A stretch of DNA of 64,000 nucleotides from Flavobacteriaceae bacterium PS02336 (GCA_029960065.1 JASCOF010000007.1:62001-126000), one strand, 5' to 3'. Positions 25,670 to 35,439 are shown, numbered from the stretch's first letter. Notes: generated by a model not told the origin, from the sequence alone. Numbers and translations: made by a program.

Positions 25670-25697
25670 AAGGCGATTGTTTAATTACAGTCGCCTT
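25670..25697 (+). terminator. Second terminator between desulfurase and rocD genes
   Basis: AAGGCGATTG pairs with CAGTCGCCTT (one T-G), followed by TTTT on the plus strand. It separates convergent genes. Confidence 0.75.
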
Positions 25698-25726
25698 TTT
25701 ATATCATTAAAGTTACGTAGAAATAA

Positions 25727-26980
25727 TTAATTTCTAAACTCATTCAAAGATTTCTCGATAATCTCAAGGCATTCATTAATCTGCTCTTCGGTCATTACCA
25801 AAGGCGGTGCCAATCTAATTTTGTTACCGTGAGTTGGTTTTGCTAATAATCCGTTGTCTCTAAATTTTAAGCAGATTTCCCAAGCTAAATCAGAATCTTC
25901 GTCTGTGTTGATTACGATTGCATTCAGAAGACCTTTTCCACGAACCAGCGTAATTAAGTTATTTTTTTCGGCAATTTTATTTAATCCTTCTCTTAAAATA
26001 ATTCCTAAACGTTCGGCATTTTCAGCTAGTTTTTCGTCTTTAATTACTTCAAGAGCCGCAATTGCAACCGCCGCCGCAACTGGATTTCCTCCAAAAGTAG
26101 ATCCGTGTTGTCCTGGTTTAATCACATTCATGATTTCATCATTACACAAAACAGCCGAAACTGGATAAACACCGCCAGAAATTGCTTTTCCTAAAATTAA
26201 AATATCCGGCTGTACATTTTCGTGATGAACGGCTAATAATTTTCCAGTACGCGCGATTCCTGTCTGAACCTCATCGGCAATAAAAAGAACATTGTGTTTT
26301 TCGCAAAGTGCTTTTGCTTTCGCTAAATACCCTTCAGAAGGCACATACACTCCCGCTTCACCTTGAATTGGTTCCACCAAGAATCCGGCAATATTTTTAG
26401 ATGAATTTAAAGCGTTTTCCAGCGCTTCCAAATTATCATATTCAATTTTTATAAAACCATCTGTAAAAGGTCCGAAGTTTTTACGAGCAGTTTCATCATT
26501 TGAAAATGAAATAATTGTAGTCGTTCTTCCGTGAAAATTATTCTCGCATACAATAACCTGCGCTTGATTTTCTGGAATTCCTTTTACTTCATAAGCCCAT
26601 TTTCTGCAGACTTTAAGTGCTGTTTCAACTGCTTCCGCACCTGTATTCATTGGCAGCACTTTATCAAAACCAAAATATTTGGTTACATATTCTTCGTAAT
26701 TTCCTAATTTATCATTGTAAAAAGCACGGGAAGTCAAAGTCAGTTTCTGCGCTTGTTCTAACATTGCACCAACAATTTTTGGATGACAGTGCCCTTGATT
26801 TACAGCAGAATAAGCGGATAAAAAGTCATAATATTTTTTACCGTCAACATCCCAAACATATACGCCCTCTCCACGCTCTAAAACTACCGGAAGCGGATGG
26901 TAATTATGAGCTCCATATTTATTCTCTTTTTCAATCAAAACTTCTGATTTTGATGAAAGTGCTTTTTCTGTACTTATCAT
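25727..26980 (-). CDS. rocD: Ornithine--oxo-acid aminotransferase
   Basis: A 417-aa class III PLP aminotransferase converting ornithine and 2-oxoglutarate to glutamate semialdehyde and glutamate. KYGAHNYHPLPVV at the N-terminus and FLSAYSAVNQGHCHPKI are hallmarks of ornithine aminotransferase; the PLP lysine is in LGKAISGGVYPVSAV and the PLP-stacking region is VCENNFHGRTTT. It is divergent from an Lrp-family regulator with a 10-bp inverted repeat between them, a typical arrangement for autogenous control of amino-acid catabolism. Confidence 0.93.
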   Translation of the reverse strand: MISTEKALSSKSEVLIEKENKYGAHNYHPLPVVLERGEGVYVWDVDGKKYYDFLSAYSAVNQGHCHPKIVGAMLEQAQKLTLTSRAFYNDKLGNYEEYVTKYFGFDKVLPMNTGAEAVETALKVCRKWAYEVKGIPENQAQVIVCENNFHGRTTTIISFSNDETARKNFGPFTDGFIKIEYDNLEALENALNSSKNIAGFLVEPIQGEAGVYVPSEGYLAKAKALCEKHNVLFIADEVQTGIARTGKLLAVHHENVQPDILILGKAISGGVYPVSAVLCNDEIMNVIKPGQHGSTFGGNPVAAAVAIAALEVIKDEKLAENAERLGIILREGLNKIAEKNNLITLVRGKGLLNAIVINTDEDSDLAWEICLKFRDNGLLAKPTHGNKIRLAPPLVMTEEQINECLEIIEKSLNEFRN

Positions 26981-27041
26981 AATCTGCTTTTTATTTCGAC
27001 AAAAATATTAAAAATAAATTTAATTTCAAGCATAAATACTA

Positions 27042-27077
27042 TTTTTGACTTAAAAATAACAAAAATTAAGTCAAAAA
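27042..27077. promoter_or_regulatory. Inverted repeat in the rocD-lrp divergent region
   Basis: TTTTTGACTT (27042-27051) and AAGTCAAAAA (27068-27077) are perfect complements, centred about 80 bases upstream of rocD and 140 upstream of the regulator. It is a plausible Lrp-type operator serving both genes; inference from position and symmetry. Confidence 0.5.
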
Positions 27078-27202
27078 GTAATTTTTAAAGCTTTTAAAAA
27101 ACAATATTTATTTTATTAGAAACACCATTTTGTGACTGATTATTAAAAAAAATAATTACTTTTATAAATCATCATCAACTTGATTTTAAAAGATTTTATT
27201 GA

Positions 27203-27655
27203 ATGGAATTATTAGACGAATTTGATATTAGTATTATTAAGGAATTAGAAAAAGACGGCAGAATGGCTTTTTCTGCTATAGCAGCTAATTTGAAAATATC
27301 AAATACAATGGTGCATCAGCGCATTAACAGAATGATTGAACAAGGTGTTATCGGCGGTATTAAACCTATTATTCAGGAAAAGAAAATTGGTTACGACTGG
27401 GCTTCTTTTACTGGAATTACTTTAAATAAAGATTCTGATTCTGATAGAATTATAGAAGCACTGAAAGACATTCCTGAAATCACAGAATGTTATTATGTGA
27501 CAGGTTCATTCACTTTATACATTAAAATCATTGCTAAAAATCATGAACACATGCGCCGTATTCTTTATGAAAAAATCGATGGAATACCAGGAATTGCCAA
27601 GACCGACTCGATTGTAGAATTGGGCTGTGCTTTTAAAAGAAATATATCATTATAA
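27203..27655 (+). CDS. Lrp/AsnC-family transcriptional regulator
   Basis: A 150-aa regulator. The N-terminal winged helix (LLDEFDISIIKELEKDGRMAFSAIAANLKISNTMVHQRINRM) is followed by an AsnC/RAM ligand-binding domain (ITECYYVTGSFTLYIKIIAKNHEHMRRI). Length and layout are standard for the family. Divergent from rocD, so likely to sense ornithine, arginine or a related amino acid. Confidence 0.9.
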   Translation: MELLDEFDISIIKELEKDGRMAFSAIAANLKISNTMVHQRINRMIEQGVIGGIKPIIQEKKIGYDWASFTGITLNKDSDSDRIIEALKDIPEITECYYVTGSFTLYIKIIAKNHEHMRRILYEKIDGIPGIAKTDSIVELGCAFKRNISL

Positions 27656-27689
27656 GTATATTTATTCTTACAATAGAATATTCGTTACA

Positions 27690-27722
27690 AACCTCACAAG
27701 AATTTACTTGTGAGGTTTTTTT
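27690..27722 (+). terminator. Terminator after the Lrp-family gene
   Basis: AACCTCACAAG pairs perfectly with CTTGTGAGGTT around an AATTTA loop, followed by TTTTT. Confidence 0.88.
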
Positions 27723-27763
27723 GTAACATATTATTTCTGATATTTGTTAAAAATTGTAGAAAT

Positions 27764-28537
27764 ATGAAAAATATAGTAGTAATTTTATTCAGTGCAATCT
27801 TATTTTCAAATCTTATGAATGCGCAATTACAACCCGTAAAATATAGTGAAGGAAGCCAGCAACTGAATGGCTTATTTATAAAATCTGCTAAAAAAAGTGC
27901 CAACAATCCAGGTATTTTACTTTTACCGGCTTGGTTAGGAATTGATAATGCTTCTAAAGGAATTGCCACGGAGTTGTCTAAACTAGGCTACCACGTTTTT
28001 ATTGCAGATATTTATGGAGAAGGAAATTATCCTAAAAATACGGGCGAGGCAGGAAAACAAGCTGGCTTTTATAAAACAAATTATGAGGCGTATCAAAAAC
28101 GTATCAATACTGCTTTACAAGAATTAATAAAATCTGGAGCTAATGCTGATAACATTGTTGCAATTGGCTACTGTTTTGGAGGAACGGGAGTTCTAGAAGC
28201 GGCAAGAGGTCATTTAAATCTAAAAGGAGTGGCTTCATTCCATGGAGGTTTAGGCAAAGATGCCAGCCGTAAAACTGAAACTCTTACTACTAAAGTTTTA
28301 GTTTGTCATGGAGCTGATGATCCATTTGTTCCAAAAGACGAAATTGCTTCATTCCAACAGGAAATGCGTGATGCTAAAGCAGATTGGCAGATGATTTATT
28401 ACGCAAATTCTGTTCACTCCTTTACCAATCCAGAGGCAGGAAGTGATAGTTCTAAAGGCGCTGCTTACAATCCAGTTGCTGCAAAACGATCTTTTGATCA
28501 TTTACAGCTTTTCTTAAATGAAGTGCTGAAAAAATAA
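27764..28537 (+). CDS. Secreted dienelactone hydrolase family protein
   Basis: A 257-aa alpha/beta hydrolase with a signal peptide (about 1-20, ending LMNAQ), hence extracytoplasmic. The DLH-type nucleophile elbow GYCFGGTG has Cys as nucleophile; the acid is in HGADDPFVP and the His in NSVHSFTNPEAGSD. I chose the ATG at 27764 because an alternative upstream start would run through the preceding terminator and spoil the signal peptide. Substrate unknown; many family members act on lactones or esters. Confidence 0.87.
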   Translation: MKNIVVILFSAILFSNLMNAQLQPVKYSEGSQQLNGLFIKSAKKSANNPGILLLPAWLGIDNASKGIATELSKLGYHVFIADIYGEGNYPKNTGEAGKQAGFYKTNYEAYQKRINTALQELIKSGANADNIVAIGYCFGGTGVLEAARGHLNLKGVASFHGGLGKDASRKTETLTTKVLVCHGADDPFVPKDEIASFQQEMRDAKADWQMIYYANSVHSFTNPEAGSDSSKGAAYNPVAAKRSFDHLQLFLNEVLKK

Positions 28538-28575
28538 ACCAAAAACTACCAAAAACAAATCAATTAATATAACCG

Positions 28576-29577
28576 ATGTCACATAGTAAAATTAGAGAAG
28601 ACAAAACCTGCTTGAACTGCAGGCACGTTGTAGAGCAAAAATTCTGTCCAAACTGCGGACAGGAAAACAGCGACAGCCGAAAAACTTTTCATCATTTATT
28701 TATTCATTTCTTTGAAGATTTAACCCATTATGAAAATGCATTTTGGAAAACAATAAAAAATCTGCTGTTCAAGCCTTCTACACTTACTAAAGAATATCTT
28801 TCTGGAAAACGTCTTTCTTATTTAGCACCAGTTCGATTATATATTTTTATTAGTTTTTTAACCTTTCTTTTAATTGCATTATTTCCAAGTAACATAACTG
28901 AGGATCTAACAAAAAATGACAAGGAAATCACGTCCAATTTTGAAAAGGAAATTAAAAAAGAAAAGGAAAGCTGGAAGGAAAAATCTTATGTAAAGTCGAA
29001 AACATTGGATAAATCATATTTTCATTTGAAAACAATGAAGGAAATTGATTCAATTCAAAAATATGGAAAGGAAAGCGAAAAGTTAAATGCAACATCATAT
29101 TGGTTTTATGAAAAAGCCGTTCATGTTACTGAAAAAAATACTAAAAGAGAGATAATTGAAAAATTTATCGAATCCTTTTTTCATAATCTTCCCAAAATTC
29201 TATTTATCATTATGCCCTTTTTTGCTTTTTTCTTGTGGCTTTTTCACAACAAAAAAAAATGGTATTATTTTGATCACGGAATTTTCACGCTCCATTACTT
29301 CTCTTTCCTGCTGCTGATTTTTCTTATTATGTTCGTAATTGACAGACTTATTGGTCTCTTCGGAGAAAATAGTCCGCTGTCTTTTATTTCTGCAATTACC
29401 AATTTTGCAGGAACCATTTGGATGTGTTATTATTTTTATCCCGCGCATCATCGTTTTTATGGCGAATCTAGAATAGTATCATTTATCAAAAGTGTATTCT
29501 TATTTATTATAAACTCACTTTTTATTATATTTTTACTGACCTTATACGTTCTTTACACATTTATTAATTTACACTAA
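28576..29577 (+). CDS. DUF3667-type membrane protein with zinc ribbon
   Basis: A 333-aa protein. An N-terminal zinc ribbon (CLNCRHVVEQKFCPNCGQ) is followed by HLFIHFFEDLTHYENAFWKTIKNLLFKPS, a DUF3667 hallmark. Transmembrane segments lie around 90-110, 210-230, 240-260, 270-290 and 310-330, with a long charged coiled-coil-like stretch at 115-200. Function unknown; common in Bacteroidetes. Confidence 0.8.
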   Translation: MSHSKIREDKTCLNCRHVVEQKFCPNCGQENSDSRKTFHHLFIHFFEDLTHYENAFWKTIKNLLFKPSTLTKEYLSGKRLSYLAPVRLYIFISFLTFLLIALFPSNITEDLTKNDKEITSNFEKEIKKEKESWKEKSYVKSKTLDKSYFHLKTMKEIDSIQKYGKESEKLNATSYWFYEKAVHVTEKNTKREIIEKFIESFFHNLPKILFIIMPFFAFFLWLFHNKKKWYYFDHGIFTLHYFSFLLLIFLIMFVIDRLIGLFGENSPLSFISAITNFAGTIWMCYYFYPAHHRFYGESRIVSFIKSVFLFIINSLFIIFLLTLYVLYTFINLH

Positions 29578-29586
29578 CTATAAAAA

Positions 29587-30603
29587 ATGAAAAAGTTACT
29601 CATTTTATTATTAGTTGCTTCTGCTTATTCTTGTAAAACTGCGCAGACAACTGCTTCAAAAGACAATTCAGATCCTACCAAATATGTAAACGTCATTAAA
29701 GAAAAGGATCTTAAAAAAATGCTTTACATCATAGCTTCTGACGAAATGGAAGGCCGAGACACTGGTTCTAAAGGACAGAAAAAAGCAGGTCTTTACATGA
29801 TTGAGCAATACAAAAAAAATGGGGTATCTTTTCCAAAAGGAGCATCAGATTACTATCAAGCTATTCCTGCTTCTTACTTAAATGCGAAACGCAATAAGAA
29901 TCTGCCTGATTCTGAGAACATCTGGGCGTTTATCGAAGGTTCTGAAAAACCAGATGAAATCTTAGTAATCTCTGCGCATTATGATCATATCGGAATTAAA
30001 AATGGAGATATTTATAATGGTGCCGATGACGATGGTTCTGGTACTGTAGCGCTTATTGAAATGGCTAAAGCTTTTACTAAAGCCAAAAAACAAGGGCACG
30101 GACCAAAACGCTCTATCTTATTTCTTCATGTAACCGGCGAAGAACATGGTTTACATGGATCTCGTTTTTACTCTGAAAATCCGCTATTCCCTATTGCAAA
30201 TACAATTGCAGATATCAATATCGACATGATCGGACGCCGTGATGTTGAACATGCTAAATCTAATAATTATGTATATGTAATTGGTGCCGACAGATTGTCT
30301 ACAGATTTACACAATGCTGTTGTAGCTCAAAATGACAAATACATTAAAATGGACTTAGATTATAAATTTAATGATCCTAAAGATCCAAATCATTTTTATG
30401 AGCGTTCTGACCATTACAATTTTGCAAAACATGGTATTCCTGCTGTTTTCTTCTTTAACGGAGTTCACGACGATTACCACGGAAAAGATGATACTGCAGA
30501 AAAAATTGAATACGATGCTTTAACAAAAAGAACAAAACTGGCTTTTGTTGTTGCTTGGGATTTAGCAAATAGAGAAAATAGACCGGTAGTGGATAAAAAA
30601 TAA
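29587..30603 (+). CDS. M28-family zinc aminopeptidase, lipoprotein
   Basis: A 338-aa metallopeptidase with a lipoprotein signal (SAYSC, Cys about 16). Zinc-site segments of family M28: SAHYDHIG, NGADDDGSGTVAL, VTGEEHGLHGSRFY, NIDMIGR and ERSDHYNFAKHGIP. Predicted to cleave N-terminal residues from peptides at the envelope. It begins nine bases after the DUF3667 gene, so the two are probably cotranscribed. Confidence 0.92.
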   Translation: MKKLLILLLVASAYSCKTAQTTASKDNSDPTKYVNVIKEKDLKKMLYIIASDEMEGRDTGSKGQKKAGLYMIEQYKKNGVSFPKGASDYYQAIPASYLNAKRNKNLPDSENIWAFIEGSEKPDEILVISAHYDHIGIKNGDIYNGADDDGSGTVALIEMAKAFTKAKKQGHGPKRSILFLHVTGEEHGLHGSRFYSENPLFPIANTIADINIDMIGRRDVEHAKSNNYVYVIGADRLSTDLHNAVVAQNDKYIKMDLDYKFNDPKDPNHFYERSDHYNFAKHGIPAVFFFNGVHDDYHGKDDTAEKIEYDALTKRTKLAFVVAWDLANRENRPVVDKK

Positions 30604-30670
30604 GGTTCTTATTTTTAGGCTCAAAGTTGCAAAGGTTCAGAGTTTTTTTTTTTAGAAACTTTAAATCATA

Positions 30671-30701
30671 AAAAAAGGATAAGCTTAGCTTATCCTTTTT
30701 T
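30671..30701. terminator. Bidirectional terminator between M28 peptidase and rho
   Basis: AAAAAAGGATAAGC pairs with GCTTATCCTTTTTT, with A-runs on one side and T-runs on the other, so it works for both convergent genes. It is flanked by inverted copies of a TTTGCAACTTTGAACCTCTG-like sequence. Confidence 0.88.
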
Positions 30702-30777
30702 ATTTTATATATCTAGATTAAATCCCTAAAAATAAAACCTTTGCAACTTTGAACCTCTGAACCTCTGCCCCTATTTC

Positions 30778-32592
30778 CTAGTCATTCATCGAGATCAAAA
30801 ACTCTTCGTTGTTTTTTGTTTTCTTGAAACGGTCGTTTACGAAATCCATAGATTCTACAGGATTCATATCTGAAAGGTATTTACGCATGATCCACATTCT
30901 TTGCAGTGTTTTTTCGTCTAACAATAAATCGTCGCGGCGTGTACTTGAAGAAGTAAGATCGATTGCTGGGAAAATACGTTTATTAGCAATCTTACGATCT
31001 AACTGAAGCTCCATATTACCAGTTCCTTTAAATTCTTCGAAGATCACTTCGTCCATTTTAGAACCTGTTTCTGTTAAGGCAGTTGCGATGATACTTAATG
31101 AACCTCCGTTTTCTACGTTTCTAGCTGCTCCAAAGAAACGTTTTGGTTTTTGTAATGCATTGGCATCGACACCTCCACTTAATACTTTTCCAGATGCAGG
31201 CTGAACTGTGTTATAAGCTCTTGCTAAACGCGTAATAGAGTCTAGTAGAATTACAACATCATGACCACATTCTACTAAACGTTTCGCTTTTTCCAGTACA
31301 ATATTTGCAATTTTTACGTGTTCCTGCGGTTCTCTGTCAAAAGTAGAAGCAATAACTTCTCCTCTTACACTTCTCTGCATATCTGTAACCTCTTCTGGAC
31401 GTTCGTCGATCAAAAGAACAATTAAATAAACTTCTGGATGGTTTGCCGCAATTGCATTAGCAATATCTTTTAAAAGCATTGTTTTACCCGTTTTAGGCTG
31501 TGCAACGATCATACCACGCTGTCCTTTACCAATTGGTGAAAACAAATCTATAATTCGAGTTGAAATAGAACTGCCTTTTTCGGCAATTTTGAATTTTTCT
31601 GAAGGGAAAACCGGAGTTAAATGTTCGAAAGAAACTCTGTCTCTAACAACCTGCGGATCGTGTCCGTTAATCTTTAACACACGAACCAATGGAAAAAATT
31701 TTTCCCCTTCTTTTGGCGGACGAACCACACCTTTTACTGTATCTCCAGTTTTTAAACCAAACAATCTGATTTGTGAAGTTGATAAATAAATATCATCTGG
31801 AGAAGCTAAATAGTTATAATCCGATGAACGTAAAAATCCGTAACCATCCGGCATCATTTCCAGAACACCTTCACTTTCGATAATTCCATCAAACTCAAAA
31901 TCTGAATCCCTGAAATTATTGTTATTCTTTTTATTTTTATGATTAGGGTTTTGGTTGTTGTGATTTCCGTTTCCATTCCCATTCCCGTTTTGATTTGGAT
32001 TCTGATTCGGGTTTTGGTTTTTATTCTGATTCGGATTGATCTTTTTAGCCGTTGGAGTATTTGCAGGCTTTTCAGCAGGAGTAGTTTCTGCAGCGGTCTG
32101 TTGTTCTAATTCTGCGACAGCTGTTTCTTCTGCTGCAGGCTCTTTAACAACTTCTTTTTCTTTTTTCAGCGCTACTTTTTTCTCATATGCCGACTTATTG
32201 AATTTAATCGCTTTAGGATCTTTTTTTAATGTCGGAGCTTTATCATTTGCTACTTCTGTTGCTGCTGCAATTGTTTCTACTTTTTCAGCACTATCGTTTT
32301 TTTGAACAGTTTCCTCTACTTTATCAAATTCTAAAACGGGAGTATCTTTGGTATTTGCTGCTTTTGTTTTTGCCGGTGCAATTCTAGCACGTTTCGGTTT
32401 GTCATCTTTAGCATCAGAAACTGGTTCTGTTTGAGGAGCTTGAGCTGGTGCATTTGTGCTCTCTTGGTGTGCTAAAATCTGACTAATTAAAGTCTCTTTT
32501 TTGACACCAGTAATCTTTATTGTTTTAGCTAACTTAGCTATTTCTTGAAGCTCGGCAAGCTTCATTTCTTTTAATGCAGAAATATCAAACAT
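30778..32592 (-). CDS. rho: Transcription termination factor Rho with long disordered insert
   Basis: A 604-aa hexameric RNA helicase. An N-terminal Rho_N/SAP-like helix bundle (1-45) is followed by an acidic/Ala-Lys-rich region and an Asn/Gln/Gly-rich tract (about 185-225, repeated NQNPNQNPNQ and GNGNGNG). Then come the RNA-binding cold-shock-like domain (GVLEMMPDGYGFLRS) and the ATPase core with Walker A AQPKTGKT, LIDERPEEVTDM and the Q/R-loop segments. Bacteroidetes Rho proteins carry such inserts, and in Bacteroides the disordered region has been shown to matter for activity and condensation. Relevant to factor-dependent attenuation in the Cys leaders. Confidence 0.95.
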   Translation of the reverse strand: MFDISALKEMKLAELQEIAKLAKTIKITGVKKETLISQILAHQESTNAPAQAPQTEPVSDAKDDKPKRARIAPAKTKAANTKDTPVLEFDKVEETVQKNDSAEKVETIAAATEVANDKAPTLKKDPKAIKFNKSAYEKKVALKKEKEVVKEPAAEETAVAELEQQTAAETTPAEKPANTPTAKKINPNQNKNQNPNQNPNQNGNGNGNGNHNNQNPNHKNKKNNNNFRDSDFEFDGIIESEGVLEMMPDGYGFLRSSDYNYLASPDDIYLSTSQIRLFGLKTGDTVKGVVRPPKEGEKFFPLVRVLKINGHDPQVVRDRVSFEHLTPVFPSEKFKIAEKGSSISTRIIDLFSPIGKGQRGMIVAQPKTGKTMLLKDIANAIAANHPEVYLIVLLIDERPEEVTDMQRSVRGEVIASTFDREPQEHVKIANIVLEKAKRLVECGHDVVILLDSITRLARAYNTVQPASGKVLSGGVDANALQKPKRFFGAARNVENGGSLSIIATALTETGSKMDEVIFEEFKGTGNMELQLDRKIANKRIFPAIDLTSSSTRRDDLLLDEKTLQRMWIMRKYLSDMNPVESMDFVNDRFKKTKNNEEFLISMND

Positions 32593-32775
32593 GAATGTTC
32601 TATGAATTTAATTATTTTAAAGGAAATACTGTAAAAAGAATAGGTAGATAATTAATTTGAATTGACCGCAGTATGAAGTGCTTACGGTATTATGATGCAA
32701 TAATACGAATAAAATTTTATCATACAATAGTATTTTAAAAAAAGAAAATATATTTTTGTAAAACATTTATAGGCC

Positions 32776-33186
32776 ATGATACAAAGAATTCAAACTGTAT
32801 ATTTATTTCTAGCTTTTGCTGCAACAGGCATTTTAATGCTTTTTGTACCGCTATGGACAACTGCTGCAGGAAAACCTTTCTATTTTATGCAGGACCAACT
32901 TTATACTATTTTATTAGGTTTAACAACTATGCTAAGTATTATCAGTATAATTTCATTTAAAAAGAGACAAAATCAGTTTGTATTAAACAGACTGAACATC
33001 ATATTAAATTTAATTTTATTAGGATTATTTGTTTACCGATCACTAAATTTATCTGGAGAAGCGGAAGTTTCTGAGAAAGGTATTGGGATGTTTCTTCCAA
33101 TTGTTGCTATCGTGTTATTAGTTTTAGCTAATAAGGCCATCAAAAAGGACGAAGATCTTGTAAAATCTGTAGATCGTTTGAGATAA
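32776..33186 (+). CDS. DUF4293 family membrane protein
   Basis: A 136-aa protein with four predicted transmembrane helices (about 5-25, 40-60, 72-90, 103-122), starting MIQRIQTVYLFLAF, the characteristic DUF4293 N-terminus. It is divergent from rho, a common neighbourhood in Flavobacteriia. Function unknown. Confidence 0.85.
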   Translation: MIQRIQTVYLFLAFAATGILMLFVPLWTTAAGKPFYFMQDQLYTILLGLTTMLSIISIISFKKRQNQFVLNRLNIILNLILLGLFVYRSLNLSGEAEVSEKGIGMFLPIVAIVLLVLANKAIKKDEDLVKSVDRLR

Positions 33187-33217
33187 ACCTATAAACTTAG
33201 TTTATTGCGCGAAGAAG

Positions 33218-33247
33218 AACCCGAATTTTATATTCGGGTTTTTTTTT
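33218..33247 (+). terminator. Terminator after DUF4293
   Basis: AACCCGAA pairs with TTCGGGTT, followed by a T-run. Confidence 0.88.
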
Positions 33248-33335
33248 ACCCTATTATATTATAAATGAGACCTGAAGAGCATGATAAAAATGTGCTTTAC
33301 ATGATAAATTTGTATTTTTTGAAATTCAAATAATC

Positions 33336-33995
33336 ATGACACCAAAAATAAGGATTCATCTTGCAGATGATCATCAAGTTTTAATTGATGGTCTTTCTAA
33401 CTTATTAAAGACCGTTTTTAACTTTGAAGTAGTTGGAAGTTCTCTTGATGGAACAACTGTTTATGATGATGTTCTTTCTGATCAAGCCGATGTTTTAATT
33501 CTGGATATCAGCATGCCAAAAAAGGACGGCATCGAGACTTTAAAAGAATTTAACGAAAAACAATCGTCCTGTAAAGTCATTATTTTATCTAGTTACGACG
33601 ATTTAAAAATCATAAAAGAAGTTATGAAATTGGGCGCAAAAGGTTATCTAACCAAAAATTGCGCAGGCGAAAATATTATCGAAGCTGTTGATGCTGTCTA
33701 TCAAGGTCAGGAATATTTTAGTGATGGGATCAGACAGAAAATATTTAACACCTTTAAAGACAATCCGAAACTGAATCATCATGCCGTAACTGAAAATCCA
33801 ATTCTAAGTCCTCGGGAAATTGAGATTATTATCTTAATTGCTTTAGAGTACAGTGGAAAGGAAATCAGCGAGAAACTTTTTATTAGTTCGCACACTGTAG
33901 AAACGCATCGTAAAAATATCATGAAAAAACTAAACATAAAAAGCACTATTGGTTTGGTAAAATATGCGCTGAAGAACAATCTTATTAATCCCTAA
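33336..33995 (+). CDS. NarL/FixJ-family response regulator
   Basis: A 219-aa regulator. The receiver domain (1-120) has phosphoacceptor Asp57 (LILDISMP), the acidic DD near the N-terminus (LADDHQVL) and the conserved Lys in KGYLTKN. The LuxR-type HTH (about 150-215) carries LSPREIEIIILIALEYSGKE and HTVETHRKNIMKKL. It is followed 12 bases later by its likely histidine kinase. Target genes are unknown. Confidence 0.92.
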   Translation: MTPKIRIHLADDHQVLIDGLSNLLKTVFNFEVVGSSLDGTTVYDDVLSDQADVLILDISMPKKDGIETLKEFNEKQSSCKVIILSSYDDLKIIKEVMKLGAKGYLTKNCAGENIIEAVDAVYQGQEYFSDGIRQKIFNTFKDNPKLNHHAVTENPILSPREIEIIILIALEYSGKEISEKLFISSHTVETHRKNIMKKLNIKSTIGLVKYALKNNLINP

Positions 33996-34007
33996 GAAAA
34001 AACTTGT

Positions 34008-34925
34008 ATGTTTGGTTTTAATTTCCTCCTATCACTTCTTTTCTCTTTTGCAGTTAAAGGAACTTTCGTTTCAAAACAATTTATTGCACAGGCTCCGAAT
34101 GCTGTTACAACGGTGAAAACTGAAAACAAAATTGCAGCAAATCAGATAAAAACAAATGAACAGTTAAGAAACAAACAAATAGTAAGTTTAGCAATTATAC
34201 TTACAGCAATTATATTCCTTTTATTTTATTTTCTGTATCAGAATAATAAATTAAAGCAGAAAATAAAACGAAAAGATACCAAGCAAAAAATTCTTCTCGA
34301 CATCATTAATTCAGGAATTGAGACTCAGGAAATAGAGCGAAAAAAAATTGCTTCTTTTCTACATGATAATATCAATTCCCTATTATCATCAGCGGGATTA
34401 CATTTGAATACTTTTACTGCGCAGCATGCTATTCAATCTGATGAAATACAAAAGGCTAAAGTTATTTTATCTGAAGCCCACGAACTTTTAAGGGACATGT
34501 CTCATGATCTTGTTCCTGCGCTCTTAGTTCGTTTTGGATTAATTTATGCTTTGGAAGATTTATGCGAAAAGCAATCGAATTCTGCTATTGATTTTGAGTT
34601 TTCAAGCTCCATTCCAACCACTAAAAGATATGTTGAAAAGTTTGAAATGAAAATCTATTTTATAGTAAGCGAACTATGCAGCAATATTATTAACCATAGT
34701 GAAGCAAAAAAAGCAAAGATTCAAATAGACGAAAAAAACAATGAATTATACCTAATTATTCATGATGACGGAATTGGTTTTCAAACTCAAAAACTGAAAG
34801 ATGTGGAAGGTTTTGGCTTAAACCGAATTAGAGCCAGAATCAAAAAGTATAAAGGCAGTTTATCTATCACATCAAAAGGAAACAAAGGAACTAAAATTAA
34901 GATTGCAATTCCGCTTCCGCATTAA
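34008..34925 (+). CDS. Sensor histidine kinase (HisKA_3 type)
   Basis: A 305-aa membrane kinase. One transmembrane helix (about 62-82) follows a short N-terminal segment, so there is little external sensor. The HisKA_3 dimerisation domain has His119 in ASFLHDNINS; HATPase motifs are SELCSNIINHSEAKKA (N box), DDGIGF (G1) and GFGLNRIRARI (G2). The pairing with the adjacent NarL-type regulator is standard. Confidence 0.9.
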   Translation: MFGFNFLLSLLFSFAVKGTFVSKQFIAQAPNAVTTVKTENKIAANQIKTNEQLRNKQIVSLAIILTAIIFLLFYFLYQNNKLKQKIKRKDTKQKILLDIINSGIETQEIERKKIASFLHDNINSLLSSAGLHLNTFTAQHAIQSDEIQKAKVILSEAHELLRDMSHDLVPALLVRFGLIYALEDLCEKQSNSAIDFEFSSSIPTTKRYVEKFEMKIYFIVSELCSNIINHSEAKKAKIQIDEKNNELYLIIHDDGIGFQTQKLKDVEGFGLNRIRARIKKYKGSLSITSKGNKGTKIKIAIPLPH

Positions 34926-34927
34926 AT

Positions 34928-35422
34928 CTATTTTTCGCCAATTTCGATAATTTCCAGATCTTTGATTTTATCATCGTCAATTACAAATCGGAGCATTGTT
35001 CTTACTTTGTGAAAACCGCTTTTCCCAGCCGCACCAGGATTCATATGCAATAGATTGTTCTTTTTATCGAACATTACTTTTAAAATATGAGAATGTCCGC
35101 AGATAAAAATTTTCGGCGGATTCTGAGCCATTTCTTCTTTTACATTTGGATTGTATTTTCCGGGATAACCTCCAATATGCGTAATCCATACCGAAACATT
35201 CTCACAAGAAAAACGATTGTTTAACGGAAATTCCATTCGAGCTTTTGCATCGTCAATATTTCCATAAACTGCTCTTAAGGGTTTTAGTTTTTTAATGGTA
35301 TCGGTAACATTCAAATCGCCAATATCACCTGCATGCCAAACCTCATCGGCTTGAGAAACATATTTTAAAATCGTATCGTCTATATGACTGTGAGTATCGG
35401 AAAGAAGTAGGATTTTTGTCAT
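34928..35422 (-). CDS. YfcE-type metallophosphoesterase
   Basis: A 164-aa calcineurin-like phosphodiesterase with the full metal-site series: SDTHSHID, HAGDIGD, VYGNID, THIGGYPGKY, CGHSH and MNPGAAG. The size fits the YfcE/MJ0936 family of small cytoplasmic phosphodiesterases. Convergent with the kinase gene, three bases apart. Confidence 0.9.
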   Translation of the reverse strand: MTKILLLSDTHSHIDDTILKYVSQADEVWHAGDIGDLNVTDTIKKLKPLRAVYGNIDDAKARMEFPLNNRFSCENVSVWITHIGGYPGKYNPNVKEEMAQNPPKIFICGHSHILKVMFDKKNNLLHMNPGAAGKSGFHKVRTMLRFVIDDDKIKDLEIIEIGEK

Positions 35423-35439
35423 TTTTTTGAAGGGACTAA

